Source of the DNA: Sepiola atlantica
Lineage: Eukaryota > Mollusca > Cephalopoda > Sepiida > Sepiolidae
Direction: 5' to 3'
NCBI GenBank assembly: GCA_963556195.1
Contig: OY744532.1
Location: forward strand, 79,877,234 to 79,941,233
Length of the DNA stretch: 64,000 nt
Shown: one piece after another, positions 29,885 through 40,271 of the stretch
How positions within the stretch are numbered: position 1 is the first letter of the stretch
Layout of the letters: each line of letters begins with the position of its first letter
Notes under the pieces: generated by a model
What the model saw: only the letters and a program-made list of their open reading frames with translations
Database searches by the model: none
What the model was told of the DNA's origin: nothing
Translations under genes and position numbers: made by a program

Positions 29885-30231
29885 ATGTTCTCTCAACCAC
29901 CACAATAATAATTTTATTATTATTGTTTTAATGTAGTTGCAGTTTGCACTATGTTGGAAGGACGTCCCAAAAATTTGATATCTGCGTTAAACCACACCTG
30001 CTTACAAAATTTGGTCTGGCAAATTATTTTCGGTCGGATATTCTGAACAATGCATAAGGGTCTTGCATGCCTGAACATCTAGTAAATAGCCGTTACTGTG
30101 CCCCCAATTTTAGTGTTGAGTTATTCTGCCTTCGAAGTAAGTTACACTGTCCCTTTCAACCCAATATTCTAGAAACTATTTATGTTAAGTGTTTGAAACC
30201 TATTTTTGGACATAATGCAGTTTCTATTTGA
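29885..30231 (+). pseudogene. Penelope-like element C-terminus with GIY-YIG-type endonuclease, degraded
   Basis: A 100-codon frame (29932-30231) reads CSCSLHYVGRTSQKFDI, PEHLVNSRYCAPNFSVELF and LRSKLHCPFQPNILETIYVK, ending KPIFGHNAVSI and a stop. One internal TAA breaks it near 30054. The C-x-C..YVGRTSQ block and the later LExIYIKxxKP block are typical of the GIY-YIG endonuclease that terminates Penelope-like retroelement polyproteins. There it cuts the target DNA. The upstream KDVLSTTT (29885 onward) fits the preceding linker. The reverse transcriptase portion is missing, so this is a 3' fragment. Confidence 0.68.
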
Positions 30232-30408
30232 TTTGATTCTCCATTTCGTTTGTTGTAAATCTCATGTTGTTATTATTAATATTATTCTATTAACTTAATC
30301 CCGATTAGCTCCGTTGAGAAAGGTTTTATACCGGTTTGCTAGCTTTGTCATTAAATCATTTAATTCATCATGTTTTGTAAGAAGACATATGGTCTGTTCT
30401 TTGGTAAT

Positions 30409-30410
<2 letters not shown>

Positions 30411-30476
<66 letters not shown>
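30411..30476. repeat. (TA)n microsatellite
   Basis: About 66 bp of uninterrupted TA, followed by GGGGGTGGGGGG. Confidence 0.97.
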
Positions 30477-30479
<3 letters not shown>

Positions 30480-30489
30480 GGGTGGGGGG

Positions 30490-30658
30490 TGAAAAAGACA
30501 AACGGAAAACAATGTAAGATGCAGGAGACAAACAAAAACAAGAGATTTGACCATTTTCGATCGTAAGAACGAACGTCTTCAGAAAAGAAAACGGTAAAAT
30601 CTTTGGTCTTTGTTTTTCTCCTCCATTTTTACCTGTTTTCCGTTTGTCTTTTTTCACA
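30490..30658. repeat. Imperfect foldback (about 65-bp arms)
   Basis: The left arm TGAAAAAGACAAACGGAAAA pairs with the right arm end TTTTCCGTTTGTCTTTTTTC. The arms extend inward through GGAGACAAACAAAAAC and GTTTTTCTCC. The centre (30545-30595) contains GATCGTAAGAACGAACG. It lies next to the 30411 TA tract. Confidence 0.75.
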
Positions 30659-31021
30659 CATTTTGTTAACGACGGTATTTCATTTTCCTGACTTATCGTG
30701 TACCTTACTCCATATATATATATCGTGTCTTTTTCTAGTCTTCGGATAACCCTATATAAAGTTGTGATGGGCAGTTAGAAAGAAAATCGCAGCAACCACT
30801 TTAATCTAAAACCCGACTCGAACAAATTGTGAAAAGGAGCATCCACTGTATAATAAAAAGTCATCGGTAGGTACCTTTTTTATGTCACCAGAGACTTATT
30901 TATATATGAAAATGTAAATTACTGATGCAATTTGATAATTTATATTAATATTTATTAGTATAGCTAGATGAATATTGAGTGTGGAAACATGCTTGTCATC
31001 ATTTTCGGTCGGATGATGTAC
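30659..31021. other. AT-rich intergenic sequence
   Basis: Contains a short TA run at 30713-30722 and CTTGTCATCATTTTCGGTCG. No gene was recognised. Confidence 0.5.
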
Positions 31022-31022
31022 A

Positions 31023-31108
<86 letters not shown>
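31022..31108. repeat. (TA)n microsatellite
   Basis: About 86 bp of uninterrupted TA, ending at the first base of the presumed LTR. Confidence 0.97.
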
Positions 31109-31111
<3 letters not shown>

Positions 31112-31698
31112 CACGAATGCCGCCGGTCGAGATCACCGAAGGACATTTACGTGACAATGATAAAAAAAAAAGTTTTAAAAAAAAGTAAAAAAAAAAGTCC
31201 GGAGTGGCTCGTATTATCCCAGGTTCAAATAAAACGTGATATGGGATGGGGATTTCTCCAATATAAAATACCGTCAGGAAATACAACAAAAAGACGCGAA
31301 GAAACGACAAAAGACTTTAGGATTTAAATTTTATATTCATTTATTTAATGAAACTGTATACTAGAAAAAAAACGGGAGTGTTTCTATAAAACAAAACGAA
31401 ATAAAACATCAAAACAAAAGTATATACTTAAGAAGAGGGGGGGGTGTCTATCCTATCGTTATAGTAGCAGGATTCATCCCTACACAAAAATACACATACA
31501 TATAACAGCCCTAGGGGGTGAATGTTTGTGAAGAGATATTCAGGTTGTTACTTAAAACTGGATGCATTGTTCGATTTAGAGTAGATATTTCCGGCATGTT
31601 GTCGCAGCCCTACCTCCTTGCACATGTAGTTTTGAAATACATTTTTTCTCAGGAAAACAATTCCTGGCTGGTTACTTTTTCCCTCCGCTTAGTTCAGC

Positions 31699-31885
31699 GG
31701 GTCGTCTCACCCGAGCCGAGGGCGGCTATAATTCCATTTTCAACAGGCTCTCTCGCCCGAGCCGAGGGCGGCTATAATTCCATTTTCAACAGGCTCTCTC
31801 GCCCGAGCCGAGGGCGGCTATAATTCCATTTTCAACGGGCTCTCTCGCCCGAGCCGAGGGTGGCTATACTTCCATTTTCAACAGA
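31699..31885 (+). repeat. 46-bp tandem repeat, 4 copies
   Basis: CCCGAGCCGAGGGCGGCTAT starts at 31710, 31756, 31802 and 31848, exactly 46 bp apart, followed by AATTCCATTTTCAACAG. The first three copies differ by one or two bases. It is GC-rich against the AT-rich surroundings. Confidence 0.95.
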
Positions 31886-31908
31886 CTCTCTCTTTTTATC
31901 TCTTTTCC

Positions 31909-31957
31909 TGACGTCATTCGAGTCGCATTATGATAATTTCTCGGTCGTGTATAAATA
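31909..31957 (+). promoter_or_regulatory. CRE-like octamer and TATA box of the presumed LTR
   Basis: TGACGTCA at 31909-31916 (ATF/CREB consensus) lies 33 bp upstream of TATAAATA at 31950-31957. Both are just downstream of the 46-bp repeats. That spacing is compatible with a Pol II promoter, but activity is inferred. Confidence 0.4.
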
Positions 31958-31984
31958 TGCAAAAATGAATCCCATCTCTCTCCG

Positions 31985-32032
31985 TAAACCGGAGGTCGTG
32001 AGTTCGAATCTCGATAGCTCTCCCTACATTTT
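31985..32032 (+). other. tRNA-like B-box sequence
   Basis: GGAGGTCGTGAGTTCGAATC and TCGATAGCTCTCCC resemble the T-arm and acceptor half of a tRNA (B-box GAGTTCGAATC). No 5' half is present. It may belong to the presumed LTR or be a short tRNA-derived relic. Confidence 0.3.
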
Positions 32033-32041
32033 GTAACAATA

Positions 32042-32042
<1 letters not shown>

Positions 32043-32090
<48 letters not shown>
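32043..32090. repeat. (TA)n microsatellite
   Basis: About 48 bp of TA directly after the presumed LTR. Confidence 0.97.
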
Positions 32091-32093
<3 letters not shown>

Positions 32094-32169
32094 ACACGTA
32101 TTGTATTAGTTTCTGTAGATGTAAATCCGTTGAAACAGTGTTTATAAAAAGTGCTCAATAACAAGAAGA

Positions 32170-32303
32170 TATGTGCATACATGTTTCGGTTGTACTCTTA
32201 AAGAGTCAACCTCTTCAGACCAAAAGAAAACAGAGCTCTGTCTTCTGTTGGTCTGAAGAGGTTGACTCTCTGAAAAGTGCAACCGAAACATGTATACACA
32301 TAT
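32170..32303. repeat. Foldback with about 50-bp arms
   Basis: The left arm includes CATACATGTTTCGGTTGTAC and AGAGTCAACCTCTTCAGACC. The right arm includes GGTCTGAAGAGGTTGACTCT and CAACCGAAACATGTATACAC. The loop is about 25 nt (AAAGAAAACAGAGCTCTGTC). The left flank AAAAGTGCTCAATA resembles the flank of other foldbacks in this window. Confidence 0.88.
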
Positions 32304-32336
32304 GTAACCAATAATGTTTGTATAAATAATAATTTA

Positions 32337-32339
<3 letters not shown>

Positions 32340-32379
<40 letters not shown>
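32340..32379. repeat. (TA)n microsatellite
   Basis: About 40 bp of TA shortly after the preceding foldback. Confidence 0.97.
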
Positions 32380-32383
<4 letters not shown>

Positions 32384-32811
32384 AATTCATAGTTATCATG
32401 TTTGAAAAACTGCGATATATCTTTAACGCCCTTTTCTCACAAAACCATAAATAACAAGTATTTATTTTACTTATGATGCTTATGACTAAGAAAGAAGCGA
32501 AAACACTTATAATTCTGCAATCTAAATTACGTAAGTTTTTGTGCTGTTTAGATACACTGGGTAAATAAGATGGCAATCCTAAAATGAGGTGTTACTATTT
32601 TTCTAAATACTTACGAAACTTTAAGAAACTTTATAGACATAAATTTAAGAGCCAATACATAAGTAGCGAAGTGAGAGATCGATGACTTTTTAGTTAATCG
32701 CTATTTAAAATAATTAAACCATGATTCATTTCAAATATAATATAAAGTATATAGACAAATGCCTTTGATAACAAGCTTTAGTTGAAGAAGCTTTAGTATA
32801 ATATGTATATA
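32380..32811. other. AT-rich intergenic sequence
   Basis: Nothing recognised. Confidence 0.5.
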
Positions 32812-32812
32812 G

Positions 32813-32855
<43 letters not shown>
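32812..32855. repeat. (TA)n microsatellite
   Basis: About 44 bp of TA followed by TGTGTGTGTG. Confidence 0.97.
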
Positions 32856-32865
<10 letters not shown>

Positions 32866-33409
32866 AATGTGTGTGTGTGAGCGTGCTCTTGCTTCATCTT
32901 GTTTTCCACATCTAAAGATTGGAGGCGACTATGTCTAACCTATTTGCTTACTGTAGAGAATTGCTTGCAGATAAAATAAGACGAACACATACACTATTCT
33001 AATATCCAATCTGTGAGTTAGTCCGAAAACTAGTTATTTGTAAAGTAGGACATTTTTAACATAAACATCTCGAGGATACGCTATCGCAAATGATTTACCA
33101 GTCAATAAAACCGAAATTGGTTTTGATTGTTATTCAGATTCCTCGAGTCGAGTTACGATTATTTTTTGGGGGCCCTGCGGAATTCATAATTCAATTTATA
33201 ATAGTGGCCGTTACGAGACGATTAACGACTATTGCATAGAGCTTTTACACGAATCATTAATATATTTCATCATGATTTCAATCTATGTGTAAACATAAAG
33301 GAATAAAATACATTAATTGCTTTTTGAAATTATATATTGAAAAAACATCTTACATACATTCCTATGATAACATTCTATTTAATCCGAACGAGGGAGACAT
33401 ATACACACC

Positions 33410-33411
<2 letters not shown>
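32856..33411. other. AT-rich intergenic sequence
   Basis: No gene, RNA or element recognised. Contains GATTCCTCGAGTCGAGTTAC. Confidence 0.5.

Positions 33412-33486
<75 letters not shown>
33412..33486. repeat. (TA)n microsatellite
   Basis: About 74 bp of TA. Confidence 0.97.
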
Positions 33487-33490
<4 letters not shown>

Positions 33491-33641
33491 CGTCCGCAAA
33501 TGTAAGCTGGCCACTGTAGTGAGTAGTACTAAGACAGCCGTCATGCTCGCTTAAAAATACACGCTGTTCGGAAGTTACACACTCTCTTGATGGCTCCCAT
33601 TAATAGGTTTAATCTATCGCTAATTTATCGGGTTGTTGAGA

Positions 33642-33712
33642 GTGGCGCGAAGGCTAAAGCGTCGGAATTCTAGTTATATCATGACTCGTGCTCCGAGGTT
33701 CGTGTCTTTTAT
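33642..33712 (+). other. tRNA-like sequence, possible SINE head
   Basis: GTGGCGCGAAGGCTAAAGCG resembles a Pol III A-box, and GAGGTTCGTGTC about 40 nt later resembles a degenerate B-box. A clean cloverleaf was not found by eye. It is probably a relic of a tRNA-derived SINE. Confidence 0.3.
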
Positions 33713-34007
33713 ATTCATAATTAAATATATATATATATAATATATTATAGGTTGACAATACATAATAAGAACATAAATCAATTAACAAATAAATAAATTT
33801 AAAAAATAATAAACCTTAAACATAACATAGAAATACACTCAAGCACGTGTTGATATAAGGTCATCCATTATTTTGACACAAAAAAGAGTATGAGCCCCCC
33901 TATAGAAAAAAGAAGAATATACTATGAAATAGGAAGTAAAGTAAACCGAACCTTTGTTTGCAAAAAGCACAACGATTGACTGAGAGAATAACAAAGCGGA
34001 TGGAACG
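33713..34007. other. AT-rich intergenic sequence
   Basis: Nothing recognised beyond a short TA run at 33725-33740. Confidence 0.5.
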
Positions 34008-34054
34008 TGGCAGCGTCAGTGTAGCTTAATTGGCATAAATATATTTTCAAAAGT

Positions 34055-34058
<4 letters not shown>
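34008..34058 (+). repeat. Relic arm of the 40105-type foldback family
   Basis: GTGTAGCTTAATTGGCATAA followed by ATATATTTTCAAAAGTTACT matches the right arm tail at 40225-40270 (GTGTAGCTTAATTGCCATAA, TTATATTTTCATAGCTTACT). It again abuts a (TA)n tract. Confidence 0.55.

Positions 34059-34117
<59 letters not shown>
34059..34117. repeat. (TA)n microsatellite
   Basis: About 59 bp of TA. Confidence 0.97.
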
Positions 34118-34118
<1 letters not shown>

Positions 34119-34798
34119 CCAAAGTATGGGCAACAGGACATTAATTTTCTTTTACAAATGAACCTTCATATATTACTATTCTTCGCTCACTTTTTCTTTT
34201 TTTCTTATTTATATCTTAATGTCACCTTTAGAGACGATAATCCTTCAAGAATGCATAGCGCTTCGGTCACATTTCTGATCACCGCGTGTCTGGGCACACA
34301 AATAGTTATATTGCAATCGTCATCAAAAAGGAAATGTTCATTATATTGATAAGTGGTATACTAAATCGAAATATACTCTATGTGACAAAGAGAGTGAAAG
34401 TAATAACCTTCATGTGGTCCCATTTGTGAGCACCTACTTCGTAAACATTCGAGGAAACGAATGGCAGTAACCGATTCAAACAGGTAAACTTGTCGTAACT
34501 TGCTGATTCACGTGAAGTGCGTTTGCAGTTATTTTTCTTTTTCCACAGTACACTCACACACAAACACACACATATACATATAAAGAGTTCAGAAACAAAA
34601 CGTCATTTTAAAAAAATTGCTATCACTAAAATTAGTGTTGCGTCTCTACATTGAACTACAACAATCACGCATGCTTTACATAATGTAATATCTTAATAAA
34701 CTTTGATATCAATATGCGTTCTATTCATTGTTTAACATCTCAATTTCGAGAAATTGGATTAATCTCGTGATGAATTCGAACATTATATATATTTATGT
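34118..34798. other. AT-rich intergenic sequence
   Basis: Short open frames on both strands without recognisable motifs. No element identified. Confidence 0.5.
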
Positions 34799-35484
<686 letters not shown>

Positions 35485-35516
35485 TACGTGTCTTAAAGAA
35501 AAAATGCTGCCTCGAT

Positions 35517-35519
<3 letters not shown>

Positions 35520-35571
<52 letters not shown>
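35520..35571. repeat. (TA)n microsatellite
   Basis: About 52 bp of TA. Confidence 0.97.
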
Positions 35572-35575
<4 letters not shown>

Positions 35576-35929
35576 AATCAGTTTATATGGTTTTGTGCGT
35601 AGTCTGACTTGGCAGAATAATCTTACATATAGATCAATACTTCTTAATGTATAACATATATGTCACCCTTGTCTATCACTGTATCTCTCTGTCTACCTCG
35701 ATCAATCCATGTCTATTTGTCTGTCTACCTTGATCATAATACTTGGATGCTTATGCTTCTTCTTCAATACAACATTTCTCATTGATGTATAGTTATGCAA
35801 ATGCCAAGTTAGTATGACTATTAGTATACGAGTGCTTATGTAAGTTTGTGTATTCTTATTTTAAGAGAAAATTCTCACATATAGATCGATCATTTTGTAT
35901 ATGCACCGATTCATGTAAGCACACACACA

Positions 35930-35933
<4 letters not shown>
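35572..35933. other. AT-rich intergenic sequence
   Basis: Degenerate TCTATCTGTCTACC-like words at 35680-35735. No gene was seen. Confidence 0.5.

Positions 35934-35990
<57 letters not shown>
35934..35990. repeat. (TA)n microsatellite
   Basis: About 56 bp of TA flanked by CACACACATG and GTGTGTAT. Confidence 0.97.
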
Positions 35991-35994
<4 letters not shown>

Positions 35995-36537
35995 GTGTGT
36001 ATATATATATATAATATTAAATTATATTTGAATATTAAACTTACGTACTTTTTGTTTTTATATTTTACCTCTACATGTATATATATATATATAGTGTGTA
36101 GATTTCAATTTTGTGTAGAGAATCTGAATAACAGAGCTCAATGTAATTTAAACAGAGCAAAACAGAATTATAAAAAGAAAAACTATACACACATTAAGGT
36201 TGTACACATAATAACTTATTTCGACCCCTTTAATTAGGTCTCCTCAGATGTATAGACAACCACGTCAAAAAAACCAAATAATGAGAGAAATTGATCGTCT
36301 TAAAAAGATAAAGATAAATTCACTTTTGTGATTGGTCTAAGTAAAAAAGAGGTAAATGTTAAAATAATCGAGGAGGGGTGACAGAAGTAAGATTAATTTT
36401 TTAATATATGCAAAAATATAAAAATATAAAAATATATATAAAAGAATTCTTTTTTGCTATTTAAACAAATAAATCATCTCATTTAAAATTTCGAATGTGA
36501 GCTTTATAGGTAAAAATATATGATGAAATATTCGAGC

Positions 36538-36539
<2 letters not shown>
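35991..36539. other. AT-rich intergenic sequence
   Basis: Short TA runs (36001, 36079). GACCCCTTTAATTAGGTCTC at 36224 forms a small hairpin. No gene was seen. Confidence 0.45.

Positions 36540-36616
<77 letters not shown>
36540..36616. repeat. (TA)n(GA)n microsatellite
   Basis: About 49 bp of TA followed by about 28 bp of GA. Confidence 0.97.
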
Positions 36617-36620
<4 letters not shown>

Positions 36621-37524
36621 GGGGAGAAGAAGCGAGATAGAGATAGAGAGGGGAATAATAATTTTTATCCATCTATCTATCTATCCAGAAAGTACAGTTT
36701 GGGCGATGTTCCGTTGGGAATCAACCGTCTTCTCTTGAGCCAACTCCGCTGTCATTTCTTCCTGACATCTTCTTACCAAATGTTCTTTGGGCAAAGCGGA
36801 TTAGTTTGCCTAAAAGCGGTCGGCAAAGTAGATTAGCATTGGACAAGGAACTGACATGAACTCTTCGCTCGGAAGGTTTTCCTCTTCTTATATGGGCCAG
36901 CAGATATCCAAGTATTCGAGCCGGTGAAATAAAAACGAAAGAAAAAGGAGAACAAAACCCCAATGCAATCATTAAAACAAGTTCTTAATTTCTTAAGTGG
37001 CGCCAAATCTTCGTGTTCGTTTGCCTCATGTATATCGCCGTCGCCGATTGAATAGGTGGTACCGGATTCAATTGCAATGCGATTTCTTACATTCAGTTAT
37101 TCATTGATACCTTTTAATGTTTATCGAATAAATGCCATGGTGGTGTGTATTAGCATTAATCGGCGTTACTTAGTTCAAAAGCTATCGGATCGAGTAGTGT
37201 TCAATTACAAAGGAGTCTGTTTTAGAAAATTATAAAACCGCAAATTCCTACAGTTAAATTAACCGTCGACAAGTCGGTAATTCAAACTACAAACACCCAT
37301 ACTTTATATAAAACGCAGTAGAATGAAATTATCTACACAAAAAACTATGTTTTAACGATCCTAACAATTTTTATTTCACGGTGTTTATTGTGCACATAAG
37401 TATTGTCGACGCTTTCTATTTAATGGATGTTAAGACGTGAATAAATGTTGTCGCCGCCATTTTAAGTCTACAACAAGTATAAAAGAAAACAGTTGCATAA
37501 AAATGTTATACGTGTTACAAATTG

Positions 37525-37526
<2 letters not shown>
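36617..37526. other. Intergenic sequence, no gene recognised
   Basis: A minus-strand open frame of 83 codons (36721-36972) has no recognisable motif and no paralogous copy in the window. The remainder is AT-rich. Confidence 0.4.

Positions 37527-37560
<34 letters not shown>
37527..37560. repeat. (TA)n microsatellite
   Basis: About 34 bp of TA. Confidence 0.97.
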
Positions 37561-37564
<4 letters not shown>

Positions 37565-38419
37565 CATTCTAATGCGTTAGATGCAAATTATATGTTGATT
37601 TAAGAGGTACGAGTTATTGAGTGTCAACAATTCTGAACTTCCTTCTTTATAGTCAAAATAGCAATTTGTGCTATTTATAATATACAATATATCGTTAAGA
37701 ATAATGTTGCCATTTATTCATTAAATAACCCCAAAAATGGCTAATATACACCAACACCAAAATAAAACACACGAAACAAAATTATTGAGATGAAGTCGTT
37801 ATACGTTATCTAATGATTATTTGTTTATTAGTTCATTTTTATTTTCTATATACACGCGCAAAGTTAGTGACAAGGTCGGTTTTCAGTGTGTTAAAAACTC
37901 CAGCTACCAAAAAGCGTCACTTTGGATTGAGACAAAGATAAATATCCTCTCAGTCTAAAAGAATTTCTCTTTCAGTGACTTGTGACAGAAAAGCTGAAAC
38001 ATAGTATCAGCACATATAATATATTTTGCTTCTGGTTCAAATGCGAAGGAAAGCCAACTTTCTATAATAGCTATAGGTTGGATCTTCATGTACACTTTTC
38101 CAGAAATGCATCATCTGATACAGTACTCCTGATTACCTTTCGAAACCATTTCATGTTTCATCAACCTGACTAACACTTTTCATTTAATCCGGAAAGTTCA
38201 GATCGGTTTCATGCGGCAGCTATACACTTGTACAGACTGATACATTGTAGGGTTTACGCATTTTATCTTTAAATGTTGTTTATAGCTAAACGATCGTAAC
38301 GTACTTTTAGTCTTTTGGCTGCAAGCATCTCGCCTCTGTCAACATTTGTTGCGGGTGTTGCATCCTTGAACCCAACTTGTATAAGTCAAATGCGTCTTAA
38401 TATTTAGGACTGTTGCAAC
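37561..38419. other. Intergenic sequence, possibly degraded LINE at its right end
   Basis: AT-rich up to about 37970, then more balanced composition leading into the LINE remnant. Upstream LINE motifs could not be read with confidence. Confidence 0.35.
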
Positions 38420-38843
38420 ATCTGCGAAAGTGCCGCTCAGAGCATCGTTTTCTAATATTGAGAGATGAAAAAACGACTCCGAAATCTTGTAGGAGATGCA
38501 CTCTTATCTTCCCAAAAGCTCCTTTCTAACAAAAGAGATGTTACTCGTCTTTCCCTACTCTATCATTATTTACATTGTAGGTGCTCGACTGAGTTCTGAT
38601 CTATAGTTTACCCTCATATAAAATATTCACAAAAAACTCGTCAAGCTAAATTAACTGGAAAAAAGTGTCACTTTCTTCCCCTGTTTACCATAATCGTAAC
38701 GGAACTCTTATGAGCAAAGTTTTTGTCCAAGAACTATCCGTCTGTAGAACACCATATCACAGGGCTGCTTCACAGCTGACGAGAAAATGGTCGATTTCAA
38801 GTTGAGTGTTAACAAATACTTGTTGTGTCGCCATCTTAAATAA
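38420..38843 (+). pseudogene. 3' end of a second Jockey/CR1-like LINE pol
   Basis: The frame through 38420-38600 reads CESAAQSIVF, two stops, EMKKRLRNLVGDALL, then NKRDVTRLSLLYHYLHCRCS and TEF. This is the conserved C-terminal region of Jockey-like pol proteins (RxLRLIGD...HRRxVxxLSLxYRYxxGxCSxEL). After a frameshift it continues SFCPRTIRL, a TAG in place of the usual W, then NTISQGCF and FKLSVNKYLL. It ends with a stop at 38841-38843, as in family members. It is 5'-truncated and inactive. Confidence 0.72.
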
Positions 38844-39703
38844 TAAAATTCGGCCTGATTTTAACCTTCGTTACAATGGTGTTGATTAGGCGAACCATTG
38901 CTGCAAAAGTTCATCACAGACGTGATCCTATCAGAAAGTGGAAAGCAGACAACTGAAAAGCGTAACACTTTAAAGTTATCTTTTCATTCATTTATCTTGA
39001 TACGATTTTCACTGATCGATTGCTTATCAATGAGTGTCTCAGTTGTTTTTGACCAGAATTATCGGTGTTTCCCTCTTACGTTACTCACCGGTTCATAAAC
39101 TTACTTCTCTTCCCATCGTGGACGGAAACAGAGAGAGAGAAAGAGAGAAAGAAAGAAAGAGAGGGAGACACACACAAAGAGAGACAAAGATAAGGAGAAA
39201 GAGAAAAAAAAGGATTAATGATGTTGTATTTCTGCTCGGCTGAAAAATGATAAACTGATGTATTAAAATATAATAATAAATCTATGGTGGCGGCTGTTAA
39301 TGAGTGGGGTGAGTAAAGAAGGAGGACACACATAAACTGAACCCGATTGCCAGTCGACATCCAATATCAATTTCTGGTTTATTAATATAATATTTTGTGA
39401 CACCCACTCATCAACCTATACACGCTTAGTCTGGGATGTCGCCTTCACTGTAAATATAGGTCATTATGAAGCAACAGGGTACTTTGTTCATACGTTTTCA
39501 CTGATCGTGTGATTCGCTGAAACATAAGCAGTTTTTTTCCGAACATGATTCTCTATTTTTAATATGACGTCACTTCCATTTGCCTCTATACCTACTTTCG
39601 TTCTCACCTTTTTGATTATTTTCACTGTTTACTCTTTGATCTCTGTATGTTATATTTCCATATTCTAAATCCCATTAGTTCATTCTCACCAAGATTTTAC
39701 CTG
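38844..39703. other. Intergenic sequence with purine-rich GA/GAAA tract
   Basis: A purine-rich stretch at 39127-39211 (AGAGAGAGAAAGAGAGAAAG with CACACA interruptions) gives short open frames on both strands. No gene was recognised. Confidence 0.45.

Positions 39704-39747
<44 letters not shown>
39704..39747. repeat. (TA)n microsatellite
   Basis: About 44 bp of TA. Confidence 0.97.
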
Positions 39748-39750
<3 letters not shown>

Positions 39751-39833
39751 TCTTTGTAGAATGGTAGGAAAAATCCCAGCAGAGTGCTCGATTAATTAAG
39801 AATCAAAGTTAAAAATTAAGAGCATAATATTTA

Positions 39834-40025
39834 TTTATTCTGGTACAGAAAAATTAGTACAACATTCGTACCGTCGGTTTCAAGCACGGAAGGTCTTACC
39901 CATCCGGCTCTCTTCAGCTTCTGTTGTCATGAGATGACAACAGAAGCTGAAGAGAGCCGGATGGGTAAGACCTTCCGTGCTTGAAACCGACGGTACGAAT
40001 GTTGTACTAATTTTTCTGTACCAGA

Positions 40026-40030
<5 letters not shown>
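39834..40030. repeat. Exactly perfect palindrome, 97-bp arms, 3-nt loop
   Basis: The left arm 39834-39930 and right arm 39934-40030 are exact reverse complements over all 97 positions when read base by base; the loop is GAG. The arm includes GTACCGTCGGTTTCAAGCAC and CATCCGGCTCTCTTCAGCTT. The right end passes directly into (TA)n. The left flank, with GAGTGCTCGATTAATTAAG, matches the flank of the relic arm at 29331. It would fold into an uninterrupted hairpin. Its perfection implies very recent formation or ongoing gene conversion, unless it is an assembly artefact. Confidence 0.97.

Positions 40031-40104
<74 letters not shown>
40029..40104. repeat. (TA)n microsatellite
   Basis: About 76 bp of TA lying between two large foldbacks. 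Confidence 0.97.
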
Positions 40105-40108
<4 letters not shown>

Positions 40109-40271
40109 GCTATTAGAATATAATTATGACAATAAAGGTACACAGACGCTCCCGCGTTTATTCCCCGGGGGAATCTTCAGGCTAAACAGTTTAGCCTGAA
40201 GATTCTCCCCGGGGATGAAACGCGGGAGCTTCTGTGTAGCTTAATTGCCATAATTATATTTTCATAGCTTA
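40105..40271. repeat. Imperfect palindrome, about 82-bp arms
   Basis: Centred at 40188 (GGCTAAACAGTTTAGCC). The arms contain GCTCCCGCGTTTATTCCCCG / CGGGGATGAAACGCGGGAGC and extend to AGCTATTAG / CATAGCT. The relic at 34008 is from the same family. Confidence 0.92.

Larger units (their letters stand above)
31109..32038 (+). mobile_element. Probable solo LTR inserted in a (TA)n tract
   Basis: It starts TGTCACGA and ends TTGTAACA, the TG...CA ends expected of an LTR. (TA)n lies directly on both sides, so a target duplication cannot be told from the microsatellite. Inside, in promoter order, are four 46-bp repeats (31699-31885), a TGACGTCA octamer (31909-31916) and TATAAATA (31950-31957). Roughly 80 bp of downstream sequence follow before the end. 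This matches a U3-R-U5 layout. No gag-pol neighbour is present. A non-LTR explanation cannot be excluded. Confidence 0.42.

Noticed and set aside
30295..30657. Open frames with long IYIYIY runs here and at every (TA)n tract
   Set aside because: They are translations of (TA)n on either strand.
33642..33712. Functional tRNA gene
   Set aside because: A- and B-box-like words are present, but acceptor and anticodon stems do not pair convincingly.
36721..36972. 83-codon minus-strand open frame as a gene
   Set aside because: No motif, paralogue or flanking gene signal was visible; its length is compatible with chance in a less AT-rich patch.
39085..39360. Serine/leucine-rich minus-strand open frame
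   Set aside because: It reads through a purine-rich GA/CA low-complexity tract.
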